Below are positions 33,457 through 42,488 of a stretch of 64,000 nucleotides of DNA, in pieces. Position 1 is the stretch's first letter; each line of letters begins with the position of its first letter. A program made the position numbers and the translations under genes. The notes under the pieces are model-generated. The model made no database searches and was not told the DNA's origin. It saw only the letters and a program-made list of their open reading frames with translations. The stretch comes from Planococcus plakortidis (GTDB lineage Bacteria; Bacillota; Bacilli; Bacillales_A; Planococcaceae). The stretch is taken from contig NZ_CP016539.2 of NCBI RefSeq assembly GCF_001687605.2, forward strand, positions 712,501 through 776,500, written 5' to 3'.

Positions 33457-35142
33457 ATGATTAAACGAAAAAAAGCTTGGGCTTTGGCATTAACCGCCAG
33501 TTTGTCCATGGCGCTTTCGGCATGCGGAAACGAAGAACCGCCAGCTTCCGATAACGAAAGCGCCGCAGGAAATAATGAATTGGATAGTGTCCAGGAACTG
33601 CGCCTGACAACAGGGTCCGGGATTCCCACAATGGATTCGGTAATGGCGGACGATGCCGTCTCATTCACCATGTTGAACAATGCCGGTGAAGGCCTCTACC
33701 GCCTTGACCAACAGAGCACCCCCATTCCCGCGATGGCATCCGGCGAACCGGAAATCAGTGAAGACGGATTGACCTATACATTCACCTTGCGCGAAGCGAA
33801 TTGGTCGGATGGCTCGCCCGTGACGGCGCATGATTTCGTCTTTGCGTGGCAGCGCGCAGCCGATCCCGAAACAGGCTCCACTTACGGCCCGTATATGATG
33901 GCGGGCACGATCAAGAATGCGGCGGCGATCGCGGAAGGCAAGCTGGATAAATCGGAACTCGGCATTACCGCACAAGACGACCAAACGCTCGTCGTGTCCC
34001 TCGAACGCCCGATTCCTTATTTCTTATCCTTGATGGCATTCGGCACATTCTATCCGCAGAATGAAGCGTACGTGACAGAACACGGAGATGAGTATGCGAT
34101 GGATTCATCCAAGCTATTATCGAACGGTCCGTTCGTCTTGGCGAACTGGGATGCAACTGCCGCCTCGTGGGAGTTGGAGAAAAACCCCGAATATTGGGAT
34201 GCGGACAATGTAAAACTGGGTAAAGTCGAATTCAATATCATCCCTGACCCCGGAACAGGCGTCAATTTATACGAAACAGGTGAAGCGGACCGCGCCGGCC
34301 TGGCAGGCGAATTTGCCATGCAATATGCAGAACATGAGGAAGTCGTGCGCATCCTGAAGCCGTCTGTTTATTACCTGCAATTCAACCAGGAACGCGATGG
34401 CAAAGCGACACCGCTTGCCAACCCGAAACTGCGCAAAGCGTTGGCGCTGTCATTCAATAAACAGGACTTGGCTGACATCGTTTTAGCCAACGGGTCGATA
34501 CCGGCAGATTTCCTCGTGCCGACGGAATTCACGTTCGATGCCGACCAGAATGATTTCCGAAGCGTGAATGGCGACATGATGGAATTCAATGCCGAACAAG
34601 CGAAAGCCTTATGGGAAGAAGGCATGGAAGAAGAAGGCTTGACGGAAGTCAGCCTGGAATATTTGAGCGGGGATACCGAACTGTCGAAAAAAATCGATGC
34701 CTATATGAAAGACCAGATGGAAGGCAATCTGTCCGGCTTGACGCTCGAGATGAGCCAGGTGCCGTTCAACGTCCTGCTCGATAAGAACGAAGCGCAGGAT
34801 TACGATATCCAGAGCACGGGCTGGGGCCCGGATTTCCAGGACCCGATTACATTCCTTGATATATTTGCAAGCGGGTCCTCCCAAAACACGATGTCGTATT
34901 CCAATGAACATGTGGATGAATTGCTGGAACAGGCGAAAGGGGAACTGGCCTTGAAGCCTGAAGAGCGTTGGCAAGCCCTGGCGGAAGTGGAGAAAATCAT
35001 TGTCGAAGAAGATGCGGCCGTTGCCAATATGTATCAGTTCGGCAGCATGGCGCTTCAGAAACCGTATGTCCACGATGTGATTGCGCATCCGTTCACCGGC
35101 GATTTCAGCTATAAATGGGCTTATATTGCAGGAAGAGAATAA
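33457..35142 (+). CDS. Oligopeptide ABC transporter substrate-binding lipoprotein (OppA/DppE type)
   Basis: 561-aa solute-binding protein family 5. Lipoprotein signal with lipobox LSAC at residue 23, then a polar linker; family landmarks are LTYTFTLREANWSDGSPVTAHDFVFAWQR, YPQNEAYV, LSNGPFVL and KNPEYWDADNVKLGKVEF. The start follows AGGAGG. No opp/dpp permease or ATPase gene is adjacent, so it serves a transporter elsewhere. A TATAAT at 33408-33413 may be its -10. Between that and the start lies a tiny ORF with its own SD (see findings). Confidence 0.9.
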   Translation: MIKRKKAWALALTASLSMALSACGNEEPPASDNESAAGNNELDSVQELRLTTGSGIPTMDSVMADDAVSFTMLNNAGEGLYRLDQQSTPIPAMASGEPEISEDGLTYTFTLREANWSDGSPVTAHDFVFAWQRAADPETGSTYGPYMMAGTIKNAAAIAEGKLDKSELGITAQDDQTLVVSLERPIPYFLSLMAFGTFYPQNEAYVTEHGDEYAMDSSKLLSNGPFVLANWDATAASWELEKNPEYWDADNVKLGKVEFNIIPDPGTGVNLYETGEADRAGLAGEFAMQYAEHEEVVRILKPSVYYLQFNQERDGKATPLANPKLRKALALSFNKQDLADIVLANGSIPADFLVPTEFTFDADQNDFRSVNGDMMEFNAEQAKALWEEGMEEEGLTEVSLEYLSGDTELSKKIDAYMKDQMEGNLSGLTLEMSQVPFNVLLDKNEAQDYDIQSTGWGPDFQDPITFLDIFASGSSQNTMSYSNEHVDELLEQAKGELALKPEERWQALAEVEKIIVEEDAAVANMYQFGSMALQKPYVHDVIAHPFTGDFSYKWAYIAGRE

Positions 35143-35147
35143 TCAAC

Positions 35148-35178
35148 AAGGGGATGGCGGCTGCCATCCCCTTTTTTC
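35148..35178 (+). terminator. Terminator after the oligopeptide-binding gene
   Basis: AAGGGGATGGCGG-CTGCCATCCCCTTTTTT. Confidence 0.88.
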
Positions 35179-35308
35179 CAGTAGTTGAGGAAGGGATGCC
35201 TTGTACCGGGAAGCCAGTCAAGCCACCATCCTTCCATTGGAACCGAAGCGAAGCTTCTCAGTTTGTCGAGAAAGGTAAAAAACCGTATTTTCCGAAGCTT
35301 ATCACTCG

Positions 35309-35390
35309 CTTTCCGTGGGCTCGCGCCCAAGCCTCCTCAGTCGCTTCGCGCCTTGCGGGGTCTTGGTCGTCTCGCTGATCCACAGGAAAG
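35309..35390. repeat. Bacillales-type intergenic repeat with inverted ends
   Basis: Begins CTTTCCGTGGGCTCGCGCCC, continues with CCTCCTCAGTCGCTTCGCGCC and TTGCGGGGTCT and ends CCACAGGAAAG; the ends pair with each other. The wording (GCCTCCTC.GTCGCTTCGC...TGCGGGGTCT) is that of a repeat seen between genes in many Bacillales genomes (recalled, not searched). The rest of the 35.18-35.66 kb gap shows no gene. Confidence 0.55.
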
Positions 35391-35661
35391 ATAAAGTCGA
35401 ACTACGTGAGACATTATCTTTGCGAAAGTAATGCGTAGCATTATTGAGCAGAAGGGGTTACGAGCGAACACTTCTCCAAATACTTAGAAAAATCATTGAT
35501 TATTGCATGTAGAAAAAACGACGCCATTCTAACTCATAATGGATTAATAGACTTCTTCAACACTATGCGAACCGAAGCTTCTAATCAGAGTTTTGAAGGA
35601 AGACATAATATAGAAAGATTTTTTGCGAATGGAAGGCCTATAGCCGGGCATCTATAGTAAT

Positions 35662-37857
35662 ATGGAAGGCAGGGAAACAGAGGGGTCTGGGAAAGGGCAT
35701 TTAGTGAGGGATTTGCAGGTAAACAACAACGACCACTTAGCGGGAATGGAGAGTTACGGTATGGTGAATGATCAATCGCGGTATTCGAGGCTTGCGAATA
35801 TCACACGCATTGTCAATATGAAGCTGGATTTGTATGAAGTTCTGCAGCAGGTCACAGCGGCCATTTCCGAGGAAATTGTCCGATGCGATTCTGTCGGCAT
35901 CTATTTGCCGGAAGGCGATGGCACTTACCGCGGATTTGCAGGGAAGCCGGAGATCATGAGCGGAGTGACGCTGCAATCGCAAATTATCGACCCGGAAACG
36001 GATTCTCTCGCCGCGGAATTAATCGAGACCAGAAAAACCATTTATATAGCGGATACTTCAACGGACAAGCGCCCGGATCCACGGTCGGTGGAAGCCTTCC
36101 AAATCAAGTCCTTATTGGCGTTGCCGATCTCCTATGAAAAGGATTTCATCGGCATGGTATTCTTGTTCGATTACGGCATGCCGATGAATTTAACAGAATC
36201 AGAGATTGAAAGTGTTGAAGCTTACGTAAACATGGCAGCGGTCGCGATCGAAAACGCAAAAAGCTTCCATCAAAAAGAGAAGTTATTGGCAGAAAAGCAA
36301 TTATTGCTCGACCTGACCCGTGAATTGTCTTTCTGTTCGACGATCCGTGAAAGCCTGAAGGTTTGCTTCGCCTATTTGAAACTGGCCTTAGGCGACGGGG
36401 ATTTTGCCGTGCACATCATAAAATCTTCGAGCACGCATGGCGGCACGCCGGCCCAATTCCATGCAGCCGATGGCATGTCTGAGCAGAAATGGAACGGGCG
36501 TCTCGTTGGCATAGCGGGGACAACAAGCTATGTGGAACTACTCAAGCGAGCCGTATCACGAAAAGAGCCAATCCAGACCCGTCTGGGAACTGGCCAAGAG
36601 TTGCTGCTGCTCCCGATGATCTCCATGGGGAAAGTGCATGGCATCGTTTCTGCGTTATGCAGCGGAGAAGCGGCAGAACAGGCCATGGACTTGCCGATTC
36701 CTTTCGCGCAATCCATTATCGATGCCGCCGCCCCGGTTTTTTCGAATTTATTATATATGGATCGCTTGGAAGGCATGGTCGAAGAGCGAACAAGCGCATT
36801 GTATGCTGCGAACAAGCGGGTCAATAGCGTGATTGAGAACATCACGGACGGTTTTTTTGTACTGAATAAAAACTGGGAATACACTTATATCAACAAGCAT
36901 CTTTTTTTACCGAAAGGCAAAAGGGCGGACGAGGTGTTCGGCAAAAATATTTGGGAAGTGTATCCGGAAACGATCGGAACACTCACCTATACAGAGTTCC
37001 ATCGCGCCATGAACGATCGGGTGACGGTTCGCTTTGAGACGCAATCCGATGAGCAAGATTTCTGGTTTGAAATCACGGCCTATCCCTTTGATGATGGCAT
37101 ATGCTGCGTGCTGAAAAACATCAAGGAAAAGAAAAAATACGAGAACGAACTGAAAAGGCTGGCCAATTTGGAGTTGATCGGCCAGATGGCGGCGGGGATC
37201 AGCCATGAGGTCCGCAACCCGATGACGACAGTGCGCGGCTTCCTGCAATTGATGGTAACCGATGAGCAATTGAAGCCGCATGCTGCACATTTCAATCTGA
37301 TGATCGATGAATTGGACCGGGCGAATGCCATCATCACCGAATTCCTGTCGGTCGGCAATACACGGACGTCCGACATGAAAATGATGGGCCTGAATACGAT
37401 TCTCGAGGATATTTCGCCATTGATCAAAATCGATACAGCCAACCAGAACAAACAGATCCAGATTTACACGCAGGAAGTACCGGAACTGTTGTTGAACCAC
37501 AATGAAATCCGGCAATTGATCATCAATTTATACCGCAATGGCCTCGAAGCGATGGATGAAGGGAAGACGTTGACCATCGGCACGTATTTGGAAAATGATA
37601 ATTGCGTAGTATTAGCAGTACAGGATCAGGGAAGCGGGATCGATCCCGCCATCATCGAGAAAATCGGCACGCCTTTCTACACGACCAAAGAACAAGGGAC
37701 GGGCCTCGGCCTGGGCATCTGTTACGCGGTAGCGGCAAGGCATAATGCCACGATCGACATCGAAACCGGACCCGAAGGCACCATCTTTTTTACGAAGTTT
37801 CCGGTCAAAGCGGAACCGGGCGCCACACATGGATCTTTCCATGGCGAAACCGAATGA
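35662..37857 (+). CDS. GAF/PAS sensor histidine kinase (sporulation-kinase type)
   Basis: About 731-aa soluble kinase. Order: GAF domain (residues about 60-200, ITRIVNMKLDLYEVLQQV ... SVGIYLPEGDG), a second GAF-like part (about 215-365), PAS (about 385-490, ITDGFFVLNKNWEYTYIN), HisKA with phospho-His at about 514 (GISHEVRNPMTTVRGFLQLM) and HATPase (LIINLYRNGLEAM, DQGSGID, GTGLGLGICY). The H-box with NPMTTVRGFLQL is that of KinA/KinB-like kinases feeding Spo0F, though a role in sporulation is not implied. No response regulator is adjacent. The start is uncertain: GTG at 35704 (AAAGGG) and ATG at 35761 (GGAGAG) have better SDs than the ATG at 35662. Confidence 0.85.
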   Translation: MEGRETEGSGKGHLVRDLQVNNNDHLAGMESYGMVNDQSRYSRLANITRIVNMKLDLYEVLQQVTAAISEEIVRCDSVGIYLPEGDGTYRGFAGKPEIMSGVTLQSQIIDPETDSLAAELIETRKTIYIADTSTDKRPDPRSVEAFQIKSLLALPISYEKDFIGMVFLFDYGMPMNLTESEIESVEAYVNMAAVAIENAKSFHQKEKLLAEKQLLLDLTRELSFCSTIRESLKVCFAYLKLALGDGDFAVHIIKSSSTHGGTPAQFHAADGMSEQKWNGRLVGIAGTTSYVELLKRAVSRKEPIQTRLGTGQELLLLPMISMGKVHGIVSALCSGEAAEQAMDLPIPFAQSIIDAAAPVFSNLLYMDRLEGMVEERTSALYAANKRVNSVIENITDGFFVLNKNWEYTYINKHLFLPKGKRADEVFGKNIWEVYPETIGTLTYTEFHRAMNDRVTVRFETQSDEQDFWFEITAYPFDDGICCVLKNIKEKKKYENELKRLANLELIGQMAAGISHEVRNPMTTVRGFLQLMVTDEQLKPHAAHFNLMIDELDRANAIITEFLSVGNTRTSDMKMMGLNTILEDISPLIKIDTANQNKQIQIYTQEVPELLLNHNEIRQLIINLYRNGLEAMDEGKTLTIGTYLENDNCVVLAVQDQGSGIDPAIIEKIGTPFYTTKEQGTGLGLGICYAVAARHNATIDIETGPEGTIFFTKFPVKAEPGATHGSFHGETE

Positions 37858-37864
37858 TATTCAT

Positions 37865-37897
37865 AAAAAAACTCCTCTCACCTAAGTGAGAGGAGTT
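37865..37897 (-). terminator. Terminator for the DUF2207 gene
   Basis: ACTCCTCTCAC-CTAAG-GTGAGAGGAGT with the U-tract on the minus strand. Confidence 0.8.
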
Positions 37898-37900
37898 AGT

Positions 37901-37930
37901 AGGCTGCCAGGAAAATCCGGCAGCCTTTTT
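37901..37930 (+). terminator. Terminator for the histidine kinase gene
   Basis: AGGCTGCC-AGGAAAATCC-GGCAGCCTTTTT. Confidence 0.82.
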
Positions 37931-37946
37931 GCTATGTGGATTATGT

Positions 37947-39617
37947 TTAGAATGCGCCCGAGCCGCCGCCACCGCCGCCGACTCCGCCACCAGTCCCAGC
38001 GATTCCACCGCTCGCGCTGGCACTTGAACTTACCGTGGTGCTTGCCGAAACGAACACGGCCGTCATGAGGATGGGGTTCATGGCGAAGCCGGAGACATCG
38101 TTTGCCGGTTCTGCCGGGGTGAAGGCCTTCGCTTTTCGCTCGGCCGTTTTCAGATCGCTGCCGAGCAGATACGCATAAGCGCGCTGCTTTTCATCCATCG
38201 TCAGCTGTTCCCATTGCTCAGCCGGCAATTGTTCCATCGCGGTTTTCATGCTGCGCCATTCATAGCGCACCCGGTGGCCTTCGCGTGTGATCGGCGAGTA
38301 GCCGACCGCAAACACGAAAGCGAGCATCGCAAGCGCAATGGAAATGGCCATCCAAGGCAAGAGCCCGTAAATACCTGACACGATGGCGAGGCCGATAAAG
38401 ACGGCGCTCAACACGCCGGTTCCCCAGCGCAGGCCGATGTGCTTTTCATAAAAGTCGTGGGCCGTCACTTCGGCTTTCACTTCTTTATTCCACTCGGTGG
38501 TCGCTGCGTTATAGTCTTCATGGTTGAGTTCATTTTTCGTATAGGCCTCAACCTGTTCAAGCGTGAACGCCTGGCCGTCTCCGATCGTATCGATCAATAG
38601 CCCGATCAGCACCGCTTCGTGCGGGTGGTCGGTACTGCGGTCAAGCAGTTCAAAATGGTCGTCCGACAGTTGGCGGATCTTGCCTTTTCGCATCAAATCC
38701 AAAATCGCCGCCGACATGCCGTTCGCCGCTACATAATTCGGGTGGGTGAAATGGAGCAGCGCGGGAATGCTCATCGAATCTTCCGGCACGAAAAATTCAT
38801 AAGTTCCGCTCCGGGCTTCCCGCTTGCGCCGGGATGCCTTGATCCAGGCGAATGATACGAGCCCGATGAGGAGTGCGCCCAGTATCGCGATGGCGGGAAT
38901 CCCGATGGCTTTTGCGCGTTGCTGGTTGCGGGCGAACGCCGCTGCCTCGTTTTCGAGCTCTTCGCGGTCATTCGCGAGTTCGTCGCGCACCGTGCCGTCC
39001 TGGGCTGTAACGCCTGGGAACAACCCCGGTTCAAAAATCGCGCGGATGTCCGCATTTTCTCCGGATGGCACATCGCCTAAGTCGAACACTATAGTACCGT
39101 CTTCTCGAATGTCTGTGGTATCGAACGCCTCGCCGTATCCGAGCGCTTCGGATTCACTGGACGGGGCAGGCGGGATGACCGTAATCGTCATATCACCGTA
39201 GTTGCTTTCATTGCTGGCATCAAAGAACGGCCAGTAGAATTCGGCGCCGTCTTCGAATTTCTCGACAGCCCCGACGATCCGGTAGTTCAGTTCGACTTGG
39301 ATCGTATCGCCGTCATTGCCGGAGCGATAGATTTTGTACAGGCCATCTTCAACTTCCACTTCCAAGTCCCGTCGGCTGTCATTTGCGGTAAATCCCTCGA
39401 TTGACATTCCTTCTTTCGGAATCAGGCTTCTCGTGATGCCCTCGAAATCATCCTCGAATTCATACGTGAACTGTTCGGTCACATCTGCTGTGCCGTCTTC
39501 ATTCAACTGGGCCTCGATCTCCACTTCCGTAATATCGAAATCAATGGCGAATGCCTGGATGGGAATGAGCAGCAGGAAAATGAACAATACGACAGCCAAT
39601 CCTTTTTTATTCTTCAC
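37947..39617 (-). CDS. DUF2207 family membrane protein
   Basis: 556-aa protein: signal peptide (LAVVLFIFLLLIPIQAFA), an extracytoplasmic DUF2207 beta domain (IDFDITEVEIEAQLNEDGTADVTEQFTYEF ... FYWPFFDASNESNYGDM), one span near residue 245, a cytoplasmic part, two close spans around 400-440 and a glycine-rich tail ending GGVGGGGGGSGAF. The tail of alternating Gly and small residues is usual in this family. GTG start after GAGGTGATG. The function is unknown; the family is widespread in Bacillales. Confidence 0.88.
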   Translation of the reverse strand: MKNKKGLAVVLFIFLLLIPIQAFAIDFDITEVEIEAQLNEDGTADVTEQFTYEFEDDFEGITRSLIPKEGMSIEGFTANDSRRDLEVEVEDGLYKIYRSGNDGDTIQVELNYRIVGAVEKFEDGAEFYWPFFDASNESNYGDMTITVIPPAPSSESEALGYGEAFDTTDIREDGTIVFDLGDVPSGENADIRAIFEPGLFPGVTAQDGTVRDELANDREELENEAAAFARNQQRAKAIGIPAIAILGALLIGLVSFAWIKASRRKREARSGTYEFFVPEDSMSIPALLHFTHPNYVAANGMSAAILDLMRKGKIRQLSDDHFELLDRSTDHPHEAVLIGLLIDTIGDGQAFTLEQVEAYTKNELNHEDYNAATTEWNKEVKAEVTAHDFYEKHIGLRWGTGVLSAVFIGLAIVSGIYGLLPWMAISIALAMLAFVFAVGYSPITREGHRVRYEWRSMKTAMEQLPAEQWEQLTMDEKQRAYAYLLGSDLKTAERKAKAFTPAEPANDVSGFAMNPILMTAVFVSASTTVSSSASASGGIAGTGGGVGGGGGGSGAF

Positions 39618-39792
39618 GATTCATCACCTCTTGTATAGGAGTACGGATGAGGAGGGGGAAGGTTTCATTTATGAACTGGTTTGAATAGACGCCATGAGAT
39701 TTTCGTAAGGGAGCTCTTCAAACTTTGAGGGCAGCGAGTTGTATGAAAAGAGCACATTATCCTTACTAATTAGAATAATTTGTAATATTTAT

Positions 39793-39821
39793 TTGACAGC
39801 GCTTTCATTATTAAATATACT
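39793..39821 (+). promoter_or_regulatory. Strong sigma-A promoter
   Basis: TTGACA (39793-39798), 17-base spacer, TATACT (39816-39821), the best sigma-A match in the window. It lies upstream of a terminator-shaped hairpin and then the membrane hydrolase gene. Confidence 0.85.
39794..39807. promoter_or_regulatory. cre site (CcpA operator) overlapping the -35 box
   Basis: TGACAGCGCTTTCA differs from the palindromic consensus TGAAAGCGCTTTCA at one base. Overlap with the -35 element predicts carbon catabolite repression by CcpA. Confidence 0.7.
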
Positions 39822-39854
39822 AGGTATAAGTTAATAACTTGTCAGGAGATTAGG

Positions 39855-39908
39855 AGACACATTAATTACTTTGGGGCGTGGACCAAAGATATTTAATGTG
39901 TCTTTTTT
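39855..39908 (+). terminator. Terminator-shaped leader hairpin (possible end of a short RNA)
   Basis: AGACACATTAA pairs with TTAATGTGTCT (11 base pairs), then an inner CTTTGG/CCAAAG stem, loop GGCGTGGA, and a T6 run. With the promoter above it would give an RNA of about 80 nt, or act as an attenuator for the gene at 40003. Confidence 0.7.
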
Positions 39909-40002
39909 CGTCTCAAATGATATTGCATGAAGGGGGACGGATAATTGGGAATGAGCTTTTCGACGGTGTCACGGCTATCACTACATAAAAAAGGAGATTA
40001 GT

Positions 40003-42021
40003 ATGAAGAAGTTTAAAAAATCACTTGTATTTTTGATTGTTGCTTTGTTATTAGTTTTCATTGGCAGCGCAGTTGCTGCGCAATTCAATAGCTCGAGCGG
40101 GGAAGTGGGTGTCTCAAGGATTTATTTTGAAACTGAACGGGGTGAATTGTCTGGGCTGCTATACAAGCCGGATGGAGCGGACAGTGAAGCAAGACCGACA
40201 TTGGTTGCAACCCACGGATATTTGAACTCTGGGGAAATGCAGGACGCCCAGGCTATTGAGATGTCCAAGCGCGGCTATGTGGTGCTGGCTCTCGATCAAT
40301 ACGACCATGGTCACTCGACAGGCACAATGGAGAAACCAGTCCCGTTTTTCTCGTTCTGGCCTCAAGCGATGTACGATGCCGTTCAATATATGTATGATCA
40401 GGATTACGTGTTGAAAGATGCGGAAGGCAACGGCATCATTGCCGTCTCGGGCCATTCGATGGGCGGGTTTTCATCCACGCACGCCGTCATGCTCGACGAA
40501 GTTGATTTCCAGGATTCAGGCATCCGCAAAATCCACAGCTCTTTGACGATGGGATCGGATTATCAATGGCTGAAAACTTTGGGCTATACGGATGAAGAAA
40601 TCAATGCTTCCTACGGCCCGCGCATGTCCGGGAAAATTGCGGGCGTCTACGATGAATTTTTCTTTGATGCAGAAGCGTCGGCTGCCGGACAGCCCGTCGT
40701 GAAAAAAGATTATGTCAGCACAGCAGAAGGCTTGGGCTTCCTAGGCGGCTTGGAATCTGCGCAGGCGGGCGAGTTTTATGAAGTCGATGGTGCTCAGCGC
40801 ATCATTTATCAACCGAACGAAACACATCCGTGGAATCATTTCTCCCAGCAATCGACAGCACACGCCATCGATTTTTACGATGCCGCATTTGCTGAATACG
40901 GAGATTTGGTGGCGATCGGCGACGAGGGGCAAACGTGGATGTGGAAAGAATGGTTCTCGTTCGTAGCGTTGATTGGCTTTTTCTTCTTGTTCATTCCGGT
41001 CATCAATTTGTTGACGAAATTGCCATTTTTCAACTGGGTCTACACCGAACGGCCGGCATCCCTGTCAGCACCGAAAACACATGGCGCCAAGCTTGCTGGC
41101 TATATTTTACTGATCTTCGGTGCACTTTATCCTGCCTTGTTCTTTACAGCACTTTATAGCGGAGATGCTACAGGAATGACTTTGCTTCGCCAGATTAGCA
41201 TGATTACGATTGGATTGGCGGCATTGATTTTCATCTTCAGCTTTGTGAAAAATGGCGACAAATCTATCAAAACAGGATCGGGTCTTATCCTCGGGATTGG
41301 CATTGTACAGTATATTTATTTGCGACAACAGGAACGCTTTTTTGCGACGACGGAATGGTTCGGCGCGGCGACGGTTAACCCGGTCGTCTTTTGGGCGATC
41401 AACGTGGCCATTGTAACTTTGATGATTTTGGTCGGCTACCATTTCGTGGCGAAAAAAGCAGAAGGCGCAAGCTTTGCGAGTTACGGCTTGAAGGCGAATT
41501 CCAAAACGATTGCTGCCGCTTTAGCTACGGCGATTGTGGCTGTAGTGATCGGTTATGGCCTGCTGTACTTGGTCGACGCACTGTTCAAAGTCGACTTCCG
41601 CCTATGGACCTTGGCAGTGAAAACGTTTGAAGATCAGCATGTTTGGGCGCTTCTGCGTTATGCCCCATTGTTTTTCATCTATTATTTCATTGTCGGGCTG
41701 TCCGTGAACGTTAATACGGCAAGCAGCATATATGATGGCTGGAAAGGCTATGGAATTTCCATCCTTCACTTTATCGGCGGATTGGTTCTGTATCTTGCTT
41801 ACCATTATGGATTGCTGTTCCTGACAGGGACTGGCGGCTACCCTGCCGAATCTTTGTCGTCGATCATTGTTATCGGACTTGTTCCGATTTTGCTGGTGGC
41901 AGCCATTTACAACCGCTATTTCTTCAGAAAAACCGGCAACGTCTATGTTGGGGCATTCTTGAATACCATCTTGATGACGCTCATTACTTTGGCGAACACG
42001 GTTCTTTATACGATTCTTTAA
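40003..42021 (+). CDS. Membrane-anchored alpha/beta hydrolase with polytopic C-terminus
   Basis: 672-aa protein. An N-terminal span (LVFLIVALLLVFIGSAVA) is followed by an alpha/beta hydrolase domain facing outwards (residues about 40-300: ATHGYLNSGEMQDAQ, LALDQYDHGHST, nucleophile elbow VSGHSMGGFSS, His in NETHPWNHFSQQ). From residue 320 on come about nine membrane spans. The fusion resembles a Bacillales family of unknown substrate. SD AAAGGAG. Upstream lie the cre-overlapped promoter and a terminator-like hairpin, so expression is probably carbon-controlled and perhaps attenuated. Confidence 0.8.
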   Translation: MKKFKKSLVFLIVALLLVFIGSAVAAQFNSSSGEVGVSRIYFETERGELSGLLYKPDGADSEARPTLVATHGYLNSGEMQDAQAIEMSKRGYVVLALDQYDHGHSTGTMEKPVPFFSFWPQAMYDAVQYMYDQDYVLKDAEGNGIIAVSGHSMGGFSSTHAVMLDEVDFQDSGIRKIHSSLTMGSDYQWLKTLGYTDEEINASYGPRMSGKIAGVYDEFFFDAEASAAGQPVVKKDYVSTAEGLGFLGGLESAQAGEFYEVDGAQRIIYQPNETHPWNHFSQQSTAHAIDFYDAAFAEYGDLVAIGDEGQTWMWKEWFSFVALIGFFFLFIPVINLLTKLPFFNWVYTERPASLSAPKTHGAKLAGYILLIFGALYPALFFTALYSGDATGMTLLRQISMITIGLAALIFIFSFVKNGDKSIKTGSGLILGIGIVQYIYLRQQERFFATTEWFGAATVNPVVFWAINVAIVTLMILVGYHFVAKKAEGASFASYGLKANSKTIAAALATAIVAVVIGYGLLYLVDALFKVDFRLWTLAVKTFEDQHVWALLRYAPLFFIYYFIVGLSVNVNTASSIYDGWKGYGISILHFIGGLVLYLAYHYGLLFLTGTGGYPAESLSSIIVIGLVPILLVAAIYNRYFFRKTGNVYVGAFLNTILMTLITLANTVLYTIL

Positions 42022-42028
42022 ATAGCAG

Positions 42029-42062
42029 GGCAAGAGGTGAACTTCCCCTCTTGTCTTTTTTC
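42029..42062 (+). terminator. Terminator after the membrane hydrolase gene
   Basis: CAAGAGG-TGAACTTCC-CCTCTTG followed by TCTTTTTTC. Confidence 0.78.
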
Positions 42063-42216
42063 TATCTGCTGAATTCCAGTAGATTCAAATGATAGAAAAT
42101 GATCGTGAGTTTCTGGTTAGGTTGGGGTTTTCATCTACACTGCAGGCGGTTTCGGCTGTTGAATATAGGGAAATGGATACAGCCGGTCAGTACTGTGGCT
42201 GGAGGGCATTTACAAT

Positions 42217-42418
42217 TTGACTCATCTGGAAATGTTGATGAACATGTTTGACGACAAAATGAAAGATGTGGAAAAAAACATAGGCAGCCGTCATCATCAC
42301 TGCCCATCCCGAATGCTTGCTGGAAATGTGTGCCGAGATTGAACGGGACGGGTTTGGCGATAAGATGCGCGCAGAACATATTGTGGATTTTCTGGCAGAG
42401 CGGTTCAATATCGCTTGA
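42217..42418 (+). pseudogene. Possible frameshifted small gene remnant
   Basis: A TTG at 42217 after GGAGGGC opens LTHLEMLMNMFDDKMKDVEK, which stops soon; from 42287 the next frame continues plausibly as VIITAHPECLLEMCAEIERD and ends FLAERFNIA at 42418. One base lost or gained near 42285 would join them into a roughly 67-aa protein. The family is not recognised and the call is tentative. Otherwise the 42.06-42.44 kb gap holds nothing I can name. Confidence 0.35.
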
Positions 42419-42446
42419 TATAGTGGGGTGTCCCGCTAAGAGAACG

Positions 42447-42488
42447 AAAAAAGCCTTGTTGCCCGCATATGGGGCAACGAGGCTTTTT
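42447..42488. terminator. Bidirectional terminator at the end of the ydbT-like gene
   Basis: AAAAAGCCTTGTTGCCC ... GGGGCAACGAGGCTTTTT. Confidence 0.85.
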
